A stretch of 64,000 bases of DNA from Gemmata palustris (GTDB lineage: Bacteria > Planctomycetota > Planctomycetia > Gemmatales > Gemmataceae), in contig NZ_JAGKQQ010000001.1 in assembly GCF_017939745.1 (NCBI RefSeq), positions 6,277,299 to 6,341,298 on the forward strand. The letters are read 5' to 3'. The notes beneath the pieces were generated by a model that did no database searches, was not told where the DNA came from, and saw only the letters and a program-made list of their open reading frames with translations. The position numbers and the translations under genes were made by a program. Within the stretch, counting starts at the first letter, position 1, and each line of letters starts with the position of its first letter. Shown here piece after piece: positions 25,992 through 35,628 of the stretch.

Positions 25992-28900
25992 TTACTTCGC
26001 GGGGCGCGGGGCGGGCGCTATTTCATGCTCGTGTGGCGCTGGCACGGCGGGCGGAACTTCGACCCAGAATTGCTCCCATTCTGCGCGCTCATTGGCAGGG
26101 AGTTTGGCTCGTTCGTTCGCGTCGCGTACCGGGGCCAAATCGGAGAGGCTGTTCAGGTAACCGCTCAGCGGGAAATCCTTGTCTTTTGCCTTGCGCGTTT
26201 GAACTTCATGCAACCACACGAGAGCTTGTCGGCGGAGCCGGGTGCGCTCCGCTGGGGGGAGTTGGGCGGCATCGGTTCCGTTCCCGGCCGCCGCTTGAAC
26301 GGCCCATCCCGCGAACTCGCAGACTTTGGTCCAGTGCGTGTAAAGCCCGGGGTTATCCGCCATCGCTTCGGTCGAGAATCGCGTCGCAAGGGCGTACTTC
26401 CGGTCGAATTTCGCGCAGAACCCCGCCAGGTCGATGAGTTCGGGCGTGGTCGGTTGAATTTTGCCGTTCAGAACTTGGGGCAGTTTCTTTTCCCACGACT
26501 CCATCGGTTCGAGCGTGTCGATTTGCATTTCGACGAAAACGCGCCGGGCGTAATCGGGCGACATGAGGCTCTTGGCCTTGCGGTAGTCCGCGAGCGCTCC
26601 ACGGCCGTTGTCCTTCTTGAGTCGCGATTCGGCGCGCAAGTCGTACCCGCCGGGGTGGTCGGGGCACGCGACGATCAGTGCGTCGATGAATTGCGTGATT
26701 TCGGACTCGGAGACGGCTTTGCCGGTCGTCCGAGATTGGGGGCGGTGGTTGGATATGAATGCGGAGTGGATCAGGAAGAACCCCGTGTCCGGGTCGAGCC
26801 GAGCGGCTTGCTCGAAGGCTCGGAAGGCGTCGGTGAAGTTTTCGTTATCCACCGCGCGCGTGCCGAGCAAGAAGTGGGGCCACGGCGAGGTCGGGTCGAG
26901 CTCGGCAGCGCTGTGGACCAGTCGGAGACCGGTGGGGTCGTGGTCGTGTCGTTCCAACAAACTGGCCCCGAGCGCGACCCGGGCGATCGCGCTTTTGGGC
27001 CGCGCGGCAACGGCGGCGCTCAAATATCTCAGAGTGTCGTTCTTTTGGGTTTTGGTGTCCGATTCGAGTGATGCGAGTCGGAAATTGACCCAAAACTCAC
27101 CCGGAAACCGGTAGTACGTCGCGCGGAGGAGGTCGGCCAGTATTTCCCGGTCTTCAAATCGGAGGTCGGCCAGTCCGTCTGCGAGAGACGACAGTTCGTG
27201 AGACGACATGCGCCCGATTTCCGGCTTCGTGAGGAGCTGTTTGAGAGTCACTGAATCGTGCCGGTGGACGGCTCCCCACCACTCGCGAACGAACGGATCT
27301 TCGGTGACCGCATCCAAGATAGTATTGAGCCGATCGCGCAGGGATTTGTGCCGCAGCACGGCGGTCACAGCCATTTGGCCGCCGACGGCAGCCACGCCCC
27401 GCGCCATTTCGGGTCGAGCGAACTCGGGGGCTATTTCGTAGGGCGAAAGGGCGTGGGACCAGTTGCGGACGGCGGCCGTTAACCGGGCGCGAAACGGGTG
27501 CCCTTTTAGCCACTCCGCGGCTCGGGGTGTTGGTACGTCGGCCAGGTCGATGCCGTGAGTACGAAACGCGGCCGCGTAGCGCTCGGACGGTTTACGGTTG
27601 ATTACGATTGGGAGTAGAAATCGAATGTCGTTTTCTTCTCCAATGCGGTCGAGTTCGGCAATTAGCGCGCGGTTCCGGTCGTCGCGGTCGAGGTCGGTCA
27701 GCGCAGTTCCCACGCGGACGTGTAGTTCGTCGGTTGGTTCCCCTGAACTCAGCAGAGCTTCCGCGCGCTTGAGTGCGGAGCGCGCGGCGACGAGCGTAAA
27801 TCCCCACCGCTCCGGGTCATCGGCTTGCTTCGCGCCCTGCGCACGCAGCACCTGGGCTTCGTTGAGCGCCGCGCTGACGTCGCGCTCGGTCACCAGTTGG
27901 CGCATTCTCAAAGCGGCCGCACGTTCCTTTTGATCCGCTTCCGCGTGGAGCTGTTGTGCTTCTTGGTCGATCCGGCGGCGCGTTTGTTCGTTATCGATTC
28001 GTCGAACTGTGTACCCGACGACCGCGAGAAGCACCAGCATCGACAGAGCGAGCGCACGCTGAACGCGCCGGCGCTTGCGCTCTTCGGCCACTTTGATTGC
28101 GGTGGTCGCGCACTCCAGTTCGGCCTGTCGCGCGCGGCGCTCGGCGTCCGCACGCAGGACCGCGACCGCGCTCGCCACTTCCCCGGCGTCCGCGGGGCGG
28201 TCCATCACTTCCGGGCTGAGGCACCGTTTCGCGAGGGCGATCAGCTCCGGTTCGGCTTCACAGGAATCGAGTCGCGCGAAGGCCTCTTCGAGTTTTCCAC
28301 GAGCCGCAATTTGTCGCGCGGATTCAGCAGTTTCCGCAAGGAACGGCGGTTGGCCGGTGAGAATCACGCAGAGAATCGCCCCGAGCCCGAACACGTCCGA
28401 GCGCTTGCCGATTTGGTCGATCGCACCGATCGCTTGTTCGGGCGGCATGAACGCGGGGGTGCCCAGAATCGCGCCAGCTTGTGTGAGGTCGGAATGTGGA
28501 GTTCGGAGCGGGGAGGGCGAGTAATCTGCGGTGCCGTCGGCTTCTTTGTCGTTGTCAATTGAAGCGTCCGGGCGCCGGTCGCTGGATCGGGCGATTCCCC
28601 AATCCATGACCTGCACTTCGCCGAACGCCCCGACCATGATGTTCGACGGCTTCAGGTCGCGGTGAATCACGTTCTGCTGGTGCGCGTACCCGACGGCCTG
28701 AGCGACTTGCTCGAAGATCGCCAAAAAGCGGCCACTCTGGAGGACCGCTTCCAGCCGGTCGAGTCGCGCGTGCATGACCTGCTCGAACGCCGTCAGGGGC
28801 TGGTCACTTTTGGTTTTGGGCTTGGCCCGTTCCTGGAGCATTTCCTCCAGTGTTTGGCCGTCGATGAGCTTCATTGCCAGGAACGGGCGCCCGTCTGTGA

Positions 28901-29219
28901 GGGCGCCCACGCGATAGACGGCCGGAATACTGGGGTGCTGGAGGCGCCCGGTGATGTGAGCTTCGTCCACGAACCGGCGCGCGGTCGCGGAGTCAGGGGC
29001 GTATTGCGGGAGGAGAATTTTGACCGCGACTTCGCGGACCAGTTCGAGGTCGCGTGCGCGATAGACCGCGCCCATCCCCCCGCTCCCGATGAGCGCGTGG
29101 AGTTCGTAACCGGGGGGTGATTCGAGATGGTTCTCGCCCACCGTGGCCGCGCTCCCGGGTGCGACGGTCACGGTCGGGTGGTCCGGTTCGGGAGCGCGCG
29201 TTAAAGTCGGCTCGGACAT
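25992..29219 (-). CDS. transmembrane Ser/Thr protein kinase with long C-terminal repeat region
   Basis: A 1075-aa kinase. The kinase domain (about 38-390) has the glycine loop [12 protein letters not shown], Lys67, HRD at 186-188, and DWG at 206-208 in place of DFG, a change common in planctomycete kinases. [11 protein letters not shown] is the activation-segment end. A charged coiled region (about 385-410) leads to one membrane helix ([17 protein letters not shown]), then a second coiled coil. The remaining about 600 residues are alpha-helical with TPR-like segments ([39 protein letters not shown]), probably a protein-binding sensor outside the membrane. The ATG at 29217-29219 begins [14 protein letters not shown]; an earlier in-frame start adds 24 unlike residues. 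Confidence 0.9.
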   Translation of the reverse strand: MSEPTLTRAPEPDHPTVTVAPGSAATVGENHLESPPGYELHALIGSGGMGAVYRARDLELVREVAVKILLPQYAPDSATARRFVDEAHITGRLQHPSIPAVYRVGALTDGRPFLAMKLIDGQTLEEMLQERAKPKTKSDQPLTAFEQVMHARLDRLEAVLQSGRFLAIFEQVAQAVGYAHQQNVIHRDLKPSNIMVGAFGEVQVMDWGIARSSDRRPDASIDNDKEADGTADYSPSPLRTPHSDLTQAGAILGTPAFMPPEQAIGAIDQIGKRSDVFGLGAILCVILTGQPPFLAETAESARQIAARGKLEEAFARLDSCEAEPELIALAKRCLSPEVMDRPADAGEVASAVAVLRADAERRARQAELECATTAIKVAEERKRRRVQRALALSMLVLLAVVGYTVRRIDNEQTRRRIDQEAQQLHAEADQKERAAALRMRQLVTERDVSAALNEAQVLRAQGAKQADDPERWGFTLVAARSALKRAEALLSSGEPTDELHVRVGTALTDLDRDDRNRALIAELDRIGEENDIRFLLPIVINRKPSERYAAAFRTHGIDLADVPTPRAAEWLKGHPFRARLTAAVRNWSHALSPYEIAPEFARPEMARGVAAVGGQMAVTAVLRHKSLRDRLNTILDAVTEDPFVREWWGAVHRHDSVTLKQLLTKPEIGRMSSHELSSLADGLADLRFEDREILADLLRATYYRFPGEFWVNFRLASLESDTKTQKNDTLRYLSAAVAARPKSAIARVALGASLLERHDHDPTGLRLVHSAAELDPTSPWPHFLLGTRAVDNENFTDAFRAFEQAARLDPDTGFFLIHSAFISNHRPQSRTTGKAVSESEITQFIDALIVACPDHPGGYDLRAESRLKKDNGRGALADYRKAKSLMSPDYARRVFVEMQIDTLEPMESWEKKLPQVLNGKIQPTTPELIDLAGFCAKFDRKYALATRFSTEAMADNPGLYTHWTKVCEFAGWAVQAAAGNGTDAAQLPPAERTRLRRQALVWLHEVQTRKAKDKDFPLSGYLNSLSDLAPVRDANERAKLPANERAEWEQFWVEVPPAVPAPHEHEIAPAPRPAK

Positions 29220-29390
29220 GGCACATCGCGGGGCGAAGTTGGTATCAGAATAACCAGTTCGCGCACCTCGTGCCAACCGACGGGGTGGCATTTTCCCGTC
29301 GTTTCTGCCTCACGCGCGCGTATCATGGGGGTATACCGAACTGAGTTCAGTGGGTTGGCCCTCCGCCACAGTAAAAACAAGGAGCCTCAG

Positions 29391-30419
29391 ATGCCGGCTA
29401 TTCAATCTCGCGACCAGTCCCCTGCACAATCGGGCTTCCCGGCCGATTCCATTCTCGACGACGTTTCCGCCGAAATCCTCGACCTCAAAAAGAAGCTCGG
29501 CGCCACGATCCTGGCCCACTACTACCAGGAAGGCGAAATTCAGGCGCTCGCCGACGTAACGGGCGACAGCCTGAAACTCGCGCGCGAGGCGACGAAGGTC
29601 GATTCGCCTGTGATCGTGTTTTGCGGCGTGCTGTTCATGGCCGAAACCGCCAAGATGCTGAACCCGTCCAAGAAGGTGTTATTGCCCGATCTGCGGGCCG
29701 GGTGCAGCCTTGTGGATGCGTGTCCCGCGGACAAACTGGAGCGCTACCAGGAGCGGCTCCGCGAAAACGGCCGTAAGTTCCAGACCGTGTGTTACATCAA
29801 CTCGTCCGCGAAGGTGAAGGCGCTTTCGGACTGGGTGGTGACGAGCGGCAACGCGGAAGACGTGGTGCGGAACAAGGTGCCGCAGGGCTACGAGATCCTG
29901 TTCGTGCCCGACAAGCACCTCGGGCGCTACATGGCGGAAATCACCGGCCGGGACATGATCCTTTGGGACGGGTCGTGTATGGTCCACGAGATCTTCAGCA
30001 TCCATGACCTGCTGAAGCAGAAGCGCGAGCACCCGAAAGCGATCACAATCGCGCACCCCGAGTGCCCGAAGAACATCCTCGACCTCGCGGACTTCGCCGG
30101 CGGAACGGAGGCGATGATTAAGCACGTCGCGACGTTCAAGGAATCCACAGAGTTCCTGGTCGCGACCGAAGCGAACATGATGTGGGAACTGCAACGGCGG
30201 TACCCGCAGCACACGTACCTCGGCGTGCCGGGAATCACGTGCTCGTGCAACAAGTGTCCGCACATGGCGCTGAACACGCTGGAGAAGGTCCGCGACTGTA
30301 TGAAGACCGGCCAGCCGGAGATCACGTGGCAGCCGGAGTTCGACAAGGCGAAGGAAGTGCTGGCGCGCAGTCTCCTGAACCCGCCGGCCACGGCACCCGT
30401 CCAGCCCGCAGGGGACTGA
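29391..30419 (+). CDS. nadA: quinolinate synthase
   Basis: A 342-aa iron-sulfur enzyme that condenses iminoaspartate with dihydroxyacetone phosphate to quinolinate in NAD synthesis. The three cluster cysteines fall in [12 protein letters not shown], in [14 protein letters not shown] or nearby, and in [19 protein letters not shown]. The opening [19 protein letters not shown] is characteristic. The ATG at 29391 follows AAGGAG; an upstream ATG at 29325 is in frame but lacks it. nadB and nadC are not adjacent. A toxin-antitoxin pair begins four bases after its stop. Confidence 0.95.
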   Translation: MPAIQSRDQSPAQSGFPADSILDDVSAEILDLKKKLGATILAHYYQEGEIQALADVTGDSLKLAREATKVDSPVIVFCGVLFMAETAKMLNPSKKVLLPDLRAGCSLVDACPADKLERYQERLRENGRKFQTVCYINSSAKVKALSDWVVTSGNAEDVVRNKVPQGYEILFVPDKHLGRYMAEITGRDMILWDGSCMVHEIFSIHDLLKQKREHPKAITIAHPECPKNILDLADFAGGTEAMIKHVATFKESTEFLVATEANMMWELQRRYPQHTYLGVPGITCSCNKCPHMALNTLEKVRDCMKTGQPEITWQPEFDKAKEVLARSLLNPPATAPVQPAGD

Positions 30420-30423
30420 TGGT

Positions 30424-30960
30424 ATGACCGCAGTAACGATTGATCGTGGTAGTAAGATCGCCGCTGGATATGCCGCATTAGTGGCGGAATTTGTAGCCGC
30501 GTCGGGGGAGTTGAAACACGACAAGTCCCCCCACGCGGCCACTCTTGTCGCTGCGTATTCGGCATTTGCAGCGGGATATGCTGCGGCATCAGCAGCGGCA
30601 GACCAAGTGGGTACCGAAGCGCCTTTTCCATTGCTGCCACTTCCAAACGCATTCGCAAACCCGTCGTCGTTGGACGTATTGACGCTTTCTCAGGCGGCGG
30701 AATATTTGCAACTTCCCGAAGAGGCGGTGCGCGCGGAAGCGGAAGCCGGGCACCTCGTTGGGCAGCACGTTCGTGGTGAATGGCGATTTGTCCGCGCGGG
30801 AATTATCGCTTGGCTTCAAACACCTCGAACACAGCCCCAAAGTACGATCTCTGAATTGCAGGAAACGCTTGAAGAGCAGGAAGCGTTTCGTGCGAGTATT
30901 CTTGCTCACCGGGACGAAGTTGACCGTGCTACTGGGTTCGGAAAGTACGCTGAAGAATGA
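30424..30960 (+). CDS. probable antitoxin with excisionase-type helix-turn-helix
   Basis: A 178-aa protein that overlaps the PIN gene by four bases (ATGA). Residues 1-65 are alanine-rich helices with a repeated AAGYAALVAEF / AAGYAAASAAA pattern. Residues about 85-135 read LTLSQAAEYLQLPEEAVRAE and then GEWRFVRAGIIAWLQ, a helix-turn-helix of the MerR/excisionase class (HTH_17). The acidic C-terminus (about 140-178) may be the part that wraps the toxin. Antitoxins of VapC toxins are usually AbrB, RHH or Phd type, so this type is less common. The function is inferred from coupling with the PIN gene. Confidence 0.7.
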   Translation: MTAVTIDRGSKIAAGYAALVAEFVAASGELKHDKSPHAATLVAAYSAFAAGYAAASAAADQVGTEAPFPLLPLPNAFANPSSLDVLTLSQAAEYLQLPEEAVRAEAEAGHLVGQHVRGEWRFVRAGIIAWLQTPRTQPQSTISELQETLEEQEAFRASILAHRDEVDRATGFGKYAEE

Positions 30961-31382
30961 CGTACCTCCTCGATACTGACGTGCTCACCCTCGTTCACCT
31001 CGGAAGGCACGGTCTTCGCGAGCGGATCGAGGTAGCGCGCCAGCAACACGAAGTTGTCATTTCGATCGTCTCGCGGATCGAAGTGCTGCGCGGGCGGTTC
31101 GACGCGGTTGTGAAAGCAGCGGACGGTGCGGCCCTTCTTCGTGCCCAAGAGTGGTTGCGAGGGTCGGAAACCTTTCTCGCTGATTTTCACATCCTCCCTT
31201 TAGATGCCGCTGCAGCGAACGAGTTCGACCGACTTCGTGAAGACAAGAGGGTGAAGAAGACGGGGCGTAACGATCTTCTCATCGCGTGCATCGCACTCGC
31301 GACCGGTGCCACACTCGTTACACGGAACATCAAGGACTATGCGAGTGTTCCCGGCCTGAAGCTCGAGAACTGGGCCGATTAG
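30957..31382 (+). CDS. vapC: VapC-family PIN-domain ribonuclease toxin
   Basis: A 141-aa PIN domain nuclease. The acidic residues of the active site are visible: Asp6 and Asp8 in YLLDTDVLTL, a Glu in SIVSRIEVLRG, and Asp in TGRNDLLIACIALATG, followed by TLVTRNIKDYASVPGL. PIN toxins of this type cleave specific tRNA or rRNA and are held in check by their antitoxin. The ATG overlaps the stop of the upstream HTH gene, which implies translational coupling. Downstream is an unrelated gene after 131 bases. Confidence 0.88.
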   Translation: MTYLLDTDVLTLVHLGRHGLRERIEVARQQHEVVISIVSRIEVLRGRFDAVVKAADGAALLRAQEWLRGSETFLADFHILPLDAAAANEFDRLREDKRVKKTGRNDLLIACIALATGATLVTRNIKDYASVPGLKLENWAD

Positions 31383-31513
31383 CGCCCTCACTTCGTTGGT
31401 TCACTTCACCACCTCTTGCCGTTCGTGCTTGCCCTCATCGCCACTCGGTGTGGTCGCGTGTTCACGATTGGGGTATCGTAACCGAGTCCCGTTTGTGGGG
31501 AAGGAACCAACTC

Positions 31514-32179
31514 ATGCCGCCGATCGTACCGAACCGGTTTCTCGTTCGTGTCAGTCACCCGTGCCCGTTCGTGAAGGACGCGCCGCGCGACACCGATGAC
31601 GACGAGAATCTCGTGGAACTTCCCGAAAGTGCGCGGATCGATAACTTCGCAGCGCTCGACGAAAAGGAGAACTTCGCGGACGTGCGGCTCGGGTGGAACG
31701 ACTTCGGGTTGGCGATCCAGGTGGAAGTGAGGGGGAAGTCGCAACCCGCGGTGGGGGATTCCGACAAGCCGAGCGGGTCCGACGGCCTGCGGTTGTGGAT
31801 CGACACACGCGACGCTCGCGCCAGTCACCGCGGGAGCCGGTACTGTCACCAGTTCGCGTTCTTCCCGGTTGGTGGCGGTGCGGACAAAGACGAGCCGTTT
31901 ATCACGCAGGCGAAGATTAACCGCGCGCTGCAAGATGCACCGATGGCGAGTCTCGCGGACGTTCCGTTTCGCTCGCACCGCGTGAAGGGCGGCTACCGGC
32001 TTGAAGCGTTCTTGCCGGCCGCAGCGCTCAACGGCTTCGATCCACAGGAACACCCGCGGCTCGGCGTCTACTACTGCGTTCGCGACCAGGAAATCGGTGA
32101 CCAGTTCCTCAGTGTCGGGTGGGATTTTCCGTTCGGCGAAGATCCGTCGCTGTGGGCGGTGCTCGAGTTGGTGAAGTGA
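31514..32179 (+). CDS. CBM9-like (DOMON-type) domain protein
   Basis: A 221-aa protein that is essentially one beta-sandwich domain. FADVRLGWNDFGLAIQVEV is followed by SDGLRLWIDTRDARASHRGS and CHQFAFFPVG, then GGYRLEAFLPAAALNGFDP and a closing LSVGWDFPFGEDPSLWAVLE. This order is the pattern of type-9 carbohydrate-binding-like domains. No signal peptide is seen, so it may act in the cytoplasm, and sugar binding is not assured. The ATG at 31514 has GGGGAAGGAA upstream; the frame is open further but without similarity. Confidence 0.75.
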   Translation: MPPIVPNRFLVRVSHPCPFVKDAPRDTDDDENLVELPESARIDNFAALDEKENFADVRLGWNDFGLAIQVEVRGKSQPAVGDSDKPSGSDGLRLWIDTRDARASHRGSRYCHQFAFFPVGGGADKDEPFITQAKINRALQDAPMASLADVPFRSHRVKGGYRLEAFLPAAALNGFDPQEHPRLGVYYCVRDQEIGDQFLSVGWDFPFGEDPSLWAVLELVK

Positions 32180-32226
32180 ACGGCTGGTGGGTCAACTGGT
32201 GGTGATAACTGACCGCGCAAAGCGGT

Positions 32227-32262
32227 CTCTCCACCAGCCGGTTACACCGGCCGTTCGCCAAG
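32227..32262 (+). repeat. CACCAGCCGG-type palindromic repeat element
   Basis: A 36-base element, CTCTCCACCAGCCGG followed by TTACACCGGCCGTTCGCCAAG. It contains CCGG/CCGG half-palindromes. Near-identical copies are at 52179-52215 and, inverted, at 52033-52070; a diverged copy is at 16918-16940. Confidence 0.8.
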
Positions 32263-32655
32263 TTAGTCCAGGTCTATTCCCAGCTCTTTTGGTGACGGGA
32301 CCACCACCGGCGCATCAGGTAAGTGGATGCCGAGCTGTTCCGGCGTGGGAACGACGACGGGGCGCACGGTCTCCGCTTTGGGTGCTTCCACGGGCTTTGG
32401 TTGTGGCCTCACCGCGACCGGGGCCGGCCTCGTCGGTTGGCGCTGGGATTGGGGAGCGTAATACGGCTGGGGCGGCGGAGCGCTGAACCCGTGACCGCCG
32501 TATGGCTCGAACGTGATCGGTGAACCACCGATGGGGCCGCAGCCCACGGGGGTTCACCCCGCACCGGAGCGGCCGGGGACGAGCGTGAACCACAGGATCA
32601 CGCCCGTCACCGCCGCGACCGCGGGCACTCCGGCCCAGAGCGCTGCCTTGCGCAT
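32263..32655 (-). pseudogene. small membrane-anchored proline-rich protein gene interrupted by an in-frame stop
   Basis: A good start (ATG 32653-32655, AAGGAAG seven bases upstream) opens a 33-codon frame MRKAALWAGVPAVAAVTGVI with a membrane helix, ending in TGA at 32554-32556. The same frame continues after the stop for 97 codons, PVGCGPIGGSPITF and then a Pro-rich part with two similar units (VVVPTPEQLGIHL and VVVPSPKELGIDL). A GTG two codons after the stop could restart translation. One anchor-plus-proline-rich protein split by a nonsense change is the simplest reading; two genes or read-through are alternatives. No family recognised. Confidence 0.6.
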
Positions 32656-32756
32656 GAAACAGCTTCCTTGCTCGCAGCCGAAATCCTTTCCGGCTTCGTG
32701 GGTGGGTTCATAGCTTCTCTTCGGAACCGGTAAACCCCAGTTTTCGGAGACCACCC

Positions 32757-33515
32757 ATGTTCTCGCTGTTGCTCTTGACAGCCTTCTTTGTGGAAGGCGA
32801 GTCGAAGCTCACTCTGGAACCGGGCTGGAAGGCGGTCGGCGATGGGCTGAAGTCCGAGTACGCGACTCAAGCCGCGGCCGCAACGGAGAAGCACCTGTTT
32901 GTGGTGTCGAGTACGACAGTCACGGTGTACGACCGCGCGACCGGGAAGCTCCTCGCGACGAGCCAGGAGAAAGCGGAGCACCTCAACAGCGCGTTCGTGT
33001 GGAAGGGGAAGGTTTATTGCGCGCACTCGAATTACCCGAAGAAGCCGGAGACGAGCGAGATCCGCGTGTGCGATCCGGAGACGAACAAACTCACCGTGTT
33101 TCACGACTTCAAAGACCCGCCCGGTAGCCTTGTGTGGAACATCCACGACGGCAAGAACTGGTGGTGCTGTTTCGCCCACTACCAGGAGGACAACGCGAAG
33201 ACGCTGCTCATCAAAATGACCGATGAGTTCAAAGAGGTGCAGCGCTGGACGTTCCCCAAGAAGGTCGTTGACGACTGGGACAAGATGAGTGCGTCCGGCG
33301 GCATCTGGGACGGCGATTCGCTCCTCGTGAGTCACCACCACTACAAGGTGCTGTACCGTTTGAAGGTGCCGAAGGACGGGAAGGAACTGGAGTTCGTGGG
33401 CGCACTTCAGTGTCCGTTCCCGGGGCAGGGAATCGCCGCCGATCCGAAGACCGGCGGGCTTGTTGGTATCGACCGCGGCACGCGGAAGGTCGTGTTCGCG
33501 GAAAAGGCGAAGTAG
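32757..33515 (+). CDS. secreted protein with propeller-like repeats
   Basis: A 252-aa protein with a short hydrophobic start (MFSLLLLTAFFVEGES) that may be a signal peptide. The body has beta-propeller-like units: KHLFVVSSTTVTVYDRATGK, SAFVWKGKVYCAHSN, GSLVWNIHDGKNWWCCFAHY and GGIWDGDSLLVSHHHYKVLY, ending DPKTGGLVGIDRGTRKVVFA. It resembles uncharacterised planctomycete proteins of the six-bladed-propeller type. No catalytic motif is evident. It is convergent with the bestrophin gene, with only three bases between the stops. Confidence 0.7.
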   Translation: MFSLLLLTAFFVEGESKLTLEPGWKAVGDGLKSEYATQAAAATEKHLFVVSSTTVTVYDRATGKLLATSQEKAEHLNSAFVWKGKVYCAHSNYPKKPETSEIRVCDPETNKLTVFHDFKDPPGSLVWNIHDGKNWWCCFAHYQEDNAKTLLIKMTDEFKEVQRWTFPKKVVDDWDKMSASGGIWDGDSLLVSHHHYKVLYRLKVPKDGKELEFVGALQCPFPGQGIAADPKTGGLVGIDRGTRKVVFAEKAK

Positions 33516-33518
33516 CCA

Positions 33519-34367
33519 TCACGACGACTTGAGGATGTCCTCGGCGCTGCGCCGGATCGTTTCGCAGTAGGCTTCGAGCGGCAGGTCGTCGCCGTCCGCA
33601 CCGAAGGGTTGCTCGACGGCTTCGGCGGTCAGTTCGATACCGAACATGAAGTACACCACGATGGCCTGAACGGGCAGAATCCACAGCCCGATGGCTTCCA
33701 CGACGGCCCAAGGCGCGATCAGGAAGCCGAACACGAGCCCGTGCCGGAGGAGTGACAGGTACGAACTCGGCAGCGGCGTGTTTAGGATGCGCTCGCACGC
33801 GCCGCACACGTCCATGAACGTCGAGGTGTGCGCGTCGAGAATCTGGTGTACGTGTCCGTCGATTCGGTCGGCCGCGCGCCACGCCGCGATGGTCGCGATC
33901 ACCTTCCCCGCGATGTGGGCCGGCACGTGAGCGGGGGTCGCGGGGTCTTTCTCAAAGTGCGGGACTTCGTTCAGGCGAACCGATCCGCGCAGGTGCCGCG
34001 TGAGTGCGACCGGGAACGCGATAATAAGAGCGGCAAACGCGCGCCGCTCGGCTGCGTCGGGGCGCGCGAGTTCCCGGGTCTTCAGGCACAGATTGCGCAT
34101 GTTATTCACAAGCTGCCCCCAGAGCACCCGGCCCTCCCACCAGCGGTCGTAAGCGATCTTCGTTCGGAAGCTGATGAGCAAGCTGAGGATCGCGGTGTTC
34201 ACGACTGCGAGTTGCGTGGTCCACGCCGGGAGCACGGTCACTTCGCTCGGGTGAACGGCCCACACGCAGGCGGCGTAGGCGGTGGAACCGGCCATTGCCA
34301 ACCACAACCGGCTCGCGATGGGGGGCGGCGGCCAAACCCAGGATCGAAAACTGCGGGGGCGTTCCAA
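33519..34367 (-). CDS. bestrophin family protein (putative anion channel)
   Basis: A 282-aa membrane protein of the bestrophin/UPF0187 family. The N-terminal helices (LWLAMAGSTAYAACVWAV), the conserved TKIAYDRWWEGRVLWGQLVN, and a second hydrophobic pair (VFGFLIAPWAVVEAIGLWIL) are followed by the family end motif GIELTAEAVEQPFGADGDDL and CETIRRS. Bacterial members form pentameric channels. The start is TTG at 34365-34367 with GGAG at a fitting distance. Its stop lies 3 bases from the convergent propeller-like gene, and 15 bases separate it from scpB upstream. Confidence 0.88.
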   Translation of the reverse strand: MERPRSFRSWVWPPPPIASRLWLAMAGSTAYAACVWAVHPSEVTVLPAWTTQLAVVNTAILSLLISFRTKIAYDRWWEGRVLWGQLVNNMRNLCLKTRELARPDAAERRAFAALIIAFPVALTRHLRGSVRLNEVPHFEKDPATPAHVPAHIAGKVIATIAAWRAADRIDGHVHQILDAHTSTFMDVCGACERILNTPLPSSYLSLLRHGLVFGFLIAPWAVVEAIGLWILPVQAIVVYFMFGIELTAEAVEQPFGADGDDLPLEAYCETIRRSAEDILKSS

Positions 34368-34382
34368 TTCGGTCTCCGGTAA

Positions 34383-35132
34383 TCACACTTGTGAAGCGTC
34401 GCCGAGGCGCGGGAGCTCGTCGAGTGACGCGAGCCCGAACACTTGGAGGAACCGCGGGGTGGTGCCGTAGCGCACTTCGCGCGTCGCGGCATCGGCGCGG
34501 TGCTGGACCGCGATGAGCCCGAGGCGCACCAGTTGTCTGAGTACGGCGCCGGAGTCCGTTCCGCGGACCGCGTCCACCTCGGCTTTGCCCACCGGCTGCC
34601 GGTACGCGACCACGGACAACACATCGAGCGCGGGCTGAGTCAGGCGCGTTTCGCGCGGTCCTGCGAACAACCGCTCGCGCAGGTTCCGGTAGGCCGGGCG
34701 CACGGCGAGCACGAACCCGTCGTCGCGCACTTCGATCGCATAGGGCCGATTCTGGTCGCGGTACCGCTTGTTGAGCGCGCTGACCGCGTCCAGGAAGCGC
34801 TCGCCTGTCATCCCGCGGACCGCCGTACACGCGACCGTTGCGGCGAGGGGCGGGCCGCCCACAAAGAGCATCGCTTCGACGAGTTGTTCGGGAGATGGCG
34901 GAACGTCGGCACGGAGTGTGGCTTTGGGGGCGCCGAAACTCAGTGTGCTTGGTTGGCTCTTGGTGGGCGGCGATTGTGCGGGTTCGGACTCTTCAGGGGC
35001 GGGAGCGACTTCTTCGAGGAGAGGGATGTCTTCGATGGCGTCGAGGTGCCATTCGCCGCCGAGTTGTGACGCGGCGGCCTGACCGAGACTGAGCGGGTCG
35101 GGGATCGGCTCTGGGGCGTCGGGTTCGGCCAT
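34383..35132 (-). CDS. scpB: segregation and condensation protein B
   Basis: A 249-aa winged-helix protein that with ScpA and Smc condenses and separates chromosomes. The core starts LVEAMLFVGGPPLAATVACT, then FLDAVSALNKRYRDQNRPYA, and has the diagnostic LTQPALDVLSVVAYRQPVGK, AEVDAVRGTDSGAVLRQL and YGTTPRFLQVFGLASLDELP. About 80 N-terminal residues are acidic and Pro-rich, an extension not in the E. coli-type protein. The ATG at 35130-35132 starts MAEPDAPEP. scpA is not adjacent. The upstream DUF420-like gene ends 8 bases away. Confidence 0.92.
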   Translation of the reverse strand: MAEPDAPEPIPDPLSLGQAAASQLGGEWHLDAIEDIPLLEEVAPAPEESEPAQSPPTKSQPSTLSFGAPKATLRADVPPSPEQLVEAMLFVGGPPLAATVACTAVRGMTGERFLDAVSALNKRYRDQNRPYAIEVRDDGFVLAVRPAYRNLRERLFAGPRETRLTQPALDVLSVVAYRQPVGKAEVDAVRGTDSGAVLRQLVRLGLIAVQHRADAATREVRYGTTPRFLQVFGLASLDELPRLGDASQV

Positions 35133-35140
35133 GTGGGGCT

Positions 35141-35527
35141 TCAGTTCGGGAGGCCCAAACCGGTCACGACGGTGCCGGTCCAGAGCAGTACGAACACCAG
35201 CGCGAGCGCGAGGTGCAACTGCTTCCGGCGCAGCTTGCCAGTAATAATCATCGCGGGCAAGAGCAACGCGGACGGCACCGAGAACCACAAGTGCGTGTGA
35301 AGGGCCTGGCGCGCGGCCGGGTCGAAGGTGGCCGATACATCGACCCACTGCAACAGCGTCTCGAACCCCACAACGGTCGCCATCGTTAGCACGAAGAACG
35401 CGGTGTTGATGCGCCCGTGCAACCGCGGGCGCTTCAGTGCCAGCGCCACGAGCGACGCGAGTAGCAGCACCGTCACCGCGACGACGAGCACCTTCAGCGC
35501 CAGGATGATTTGTGGACCGGTGGGCAT
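35141..35527 (-). CDS. DUF420-like four-helix membrane protein
   Basis: A 128-aa protein with four predicted helices: IILALKVLVVAVTVLLLASL, INTAFFVLTMATVVGFETLL, LWFSVPSALLLPAMIITG and LHLALALVFVLLWTGTVVTG. The RPRLHGRINTAFFV segment and the final TGxxxTG turn resemble DUF420 proteins, some of which assist cytochrome oxidase assembly. No heme-copper genes lie nearby, so the role is not supported by context. Start ATG at 35525-35527. It probably shares a transcript with scpB. Confidence 0.6.
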   Translation of the reverse strand: MPTGPQIILALKVLVVAVTVLLLASLVALALKRPRLHGRINTAFFVLTMATVVGFETLLQWVDVSATFDPAARQALHTHLWFSVPSALLLPAMIITGKLRRKQLHLALALVFVLLWTGTVVTGLGLPN

Positions 35528-35598
35528 TCTGGCTCCGACTAGAAATTCAAGCAATTCGTTGTTTATTTGATCCTATGGCGCGGGGCACAGGCCCGCAC

Positions 35599-35622
35599 CC
35601 CTCGGCTGACCGGAGCCGAGGG
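35599..35622. repeat. 9-bp inverted repeat downstream of the dehydrogenase
   Basis: CCCTCGGCT (35599-35607) and AGCCGAGGG (35614-35622) around a 6-base loop. It is immediately followed by the tandem GCTAACATTT pair. There is no T tract on the minus strand, so a terminator role is uncertain. Confidence 0.5.
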
Positions 35623-35628
35623 AGCGCG

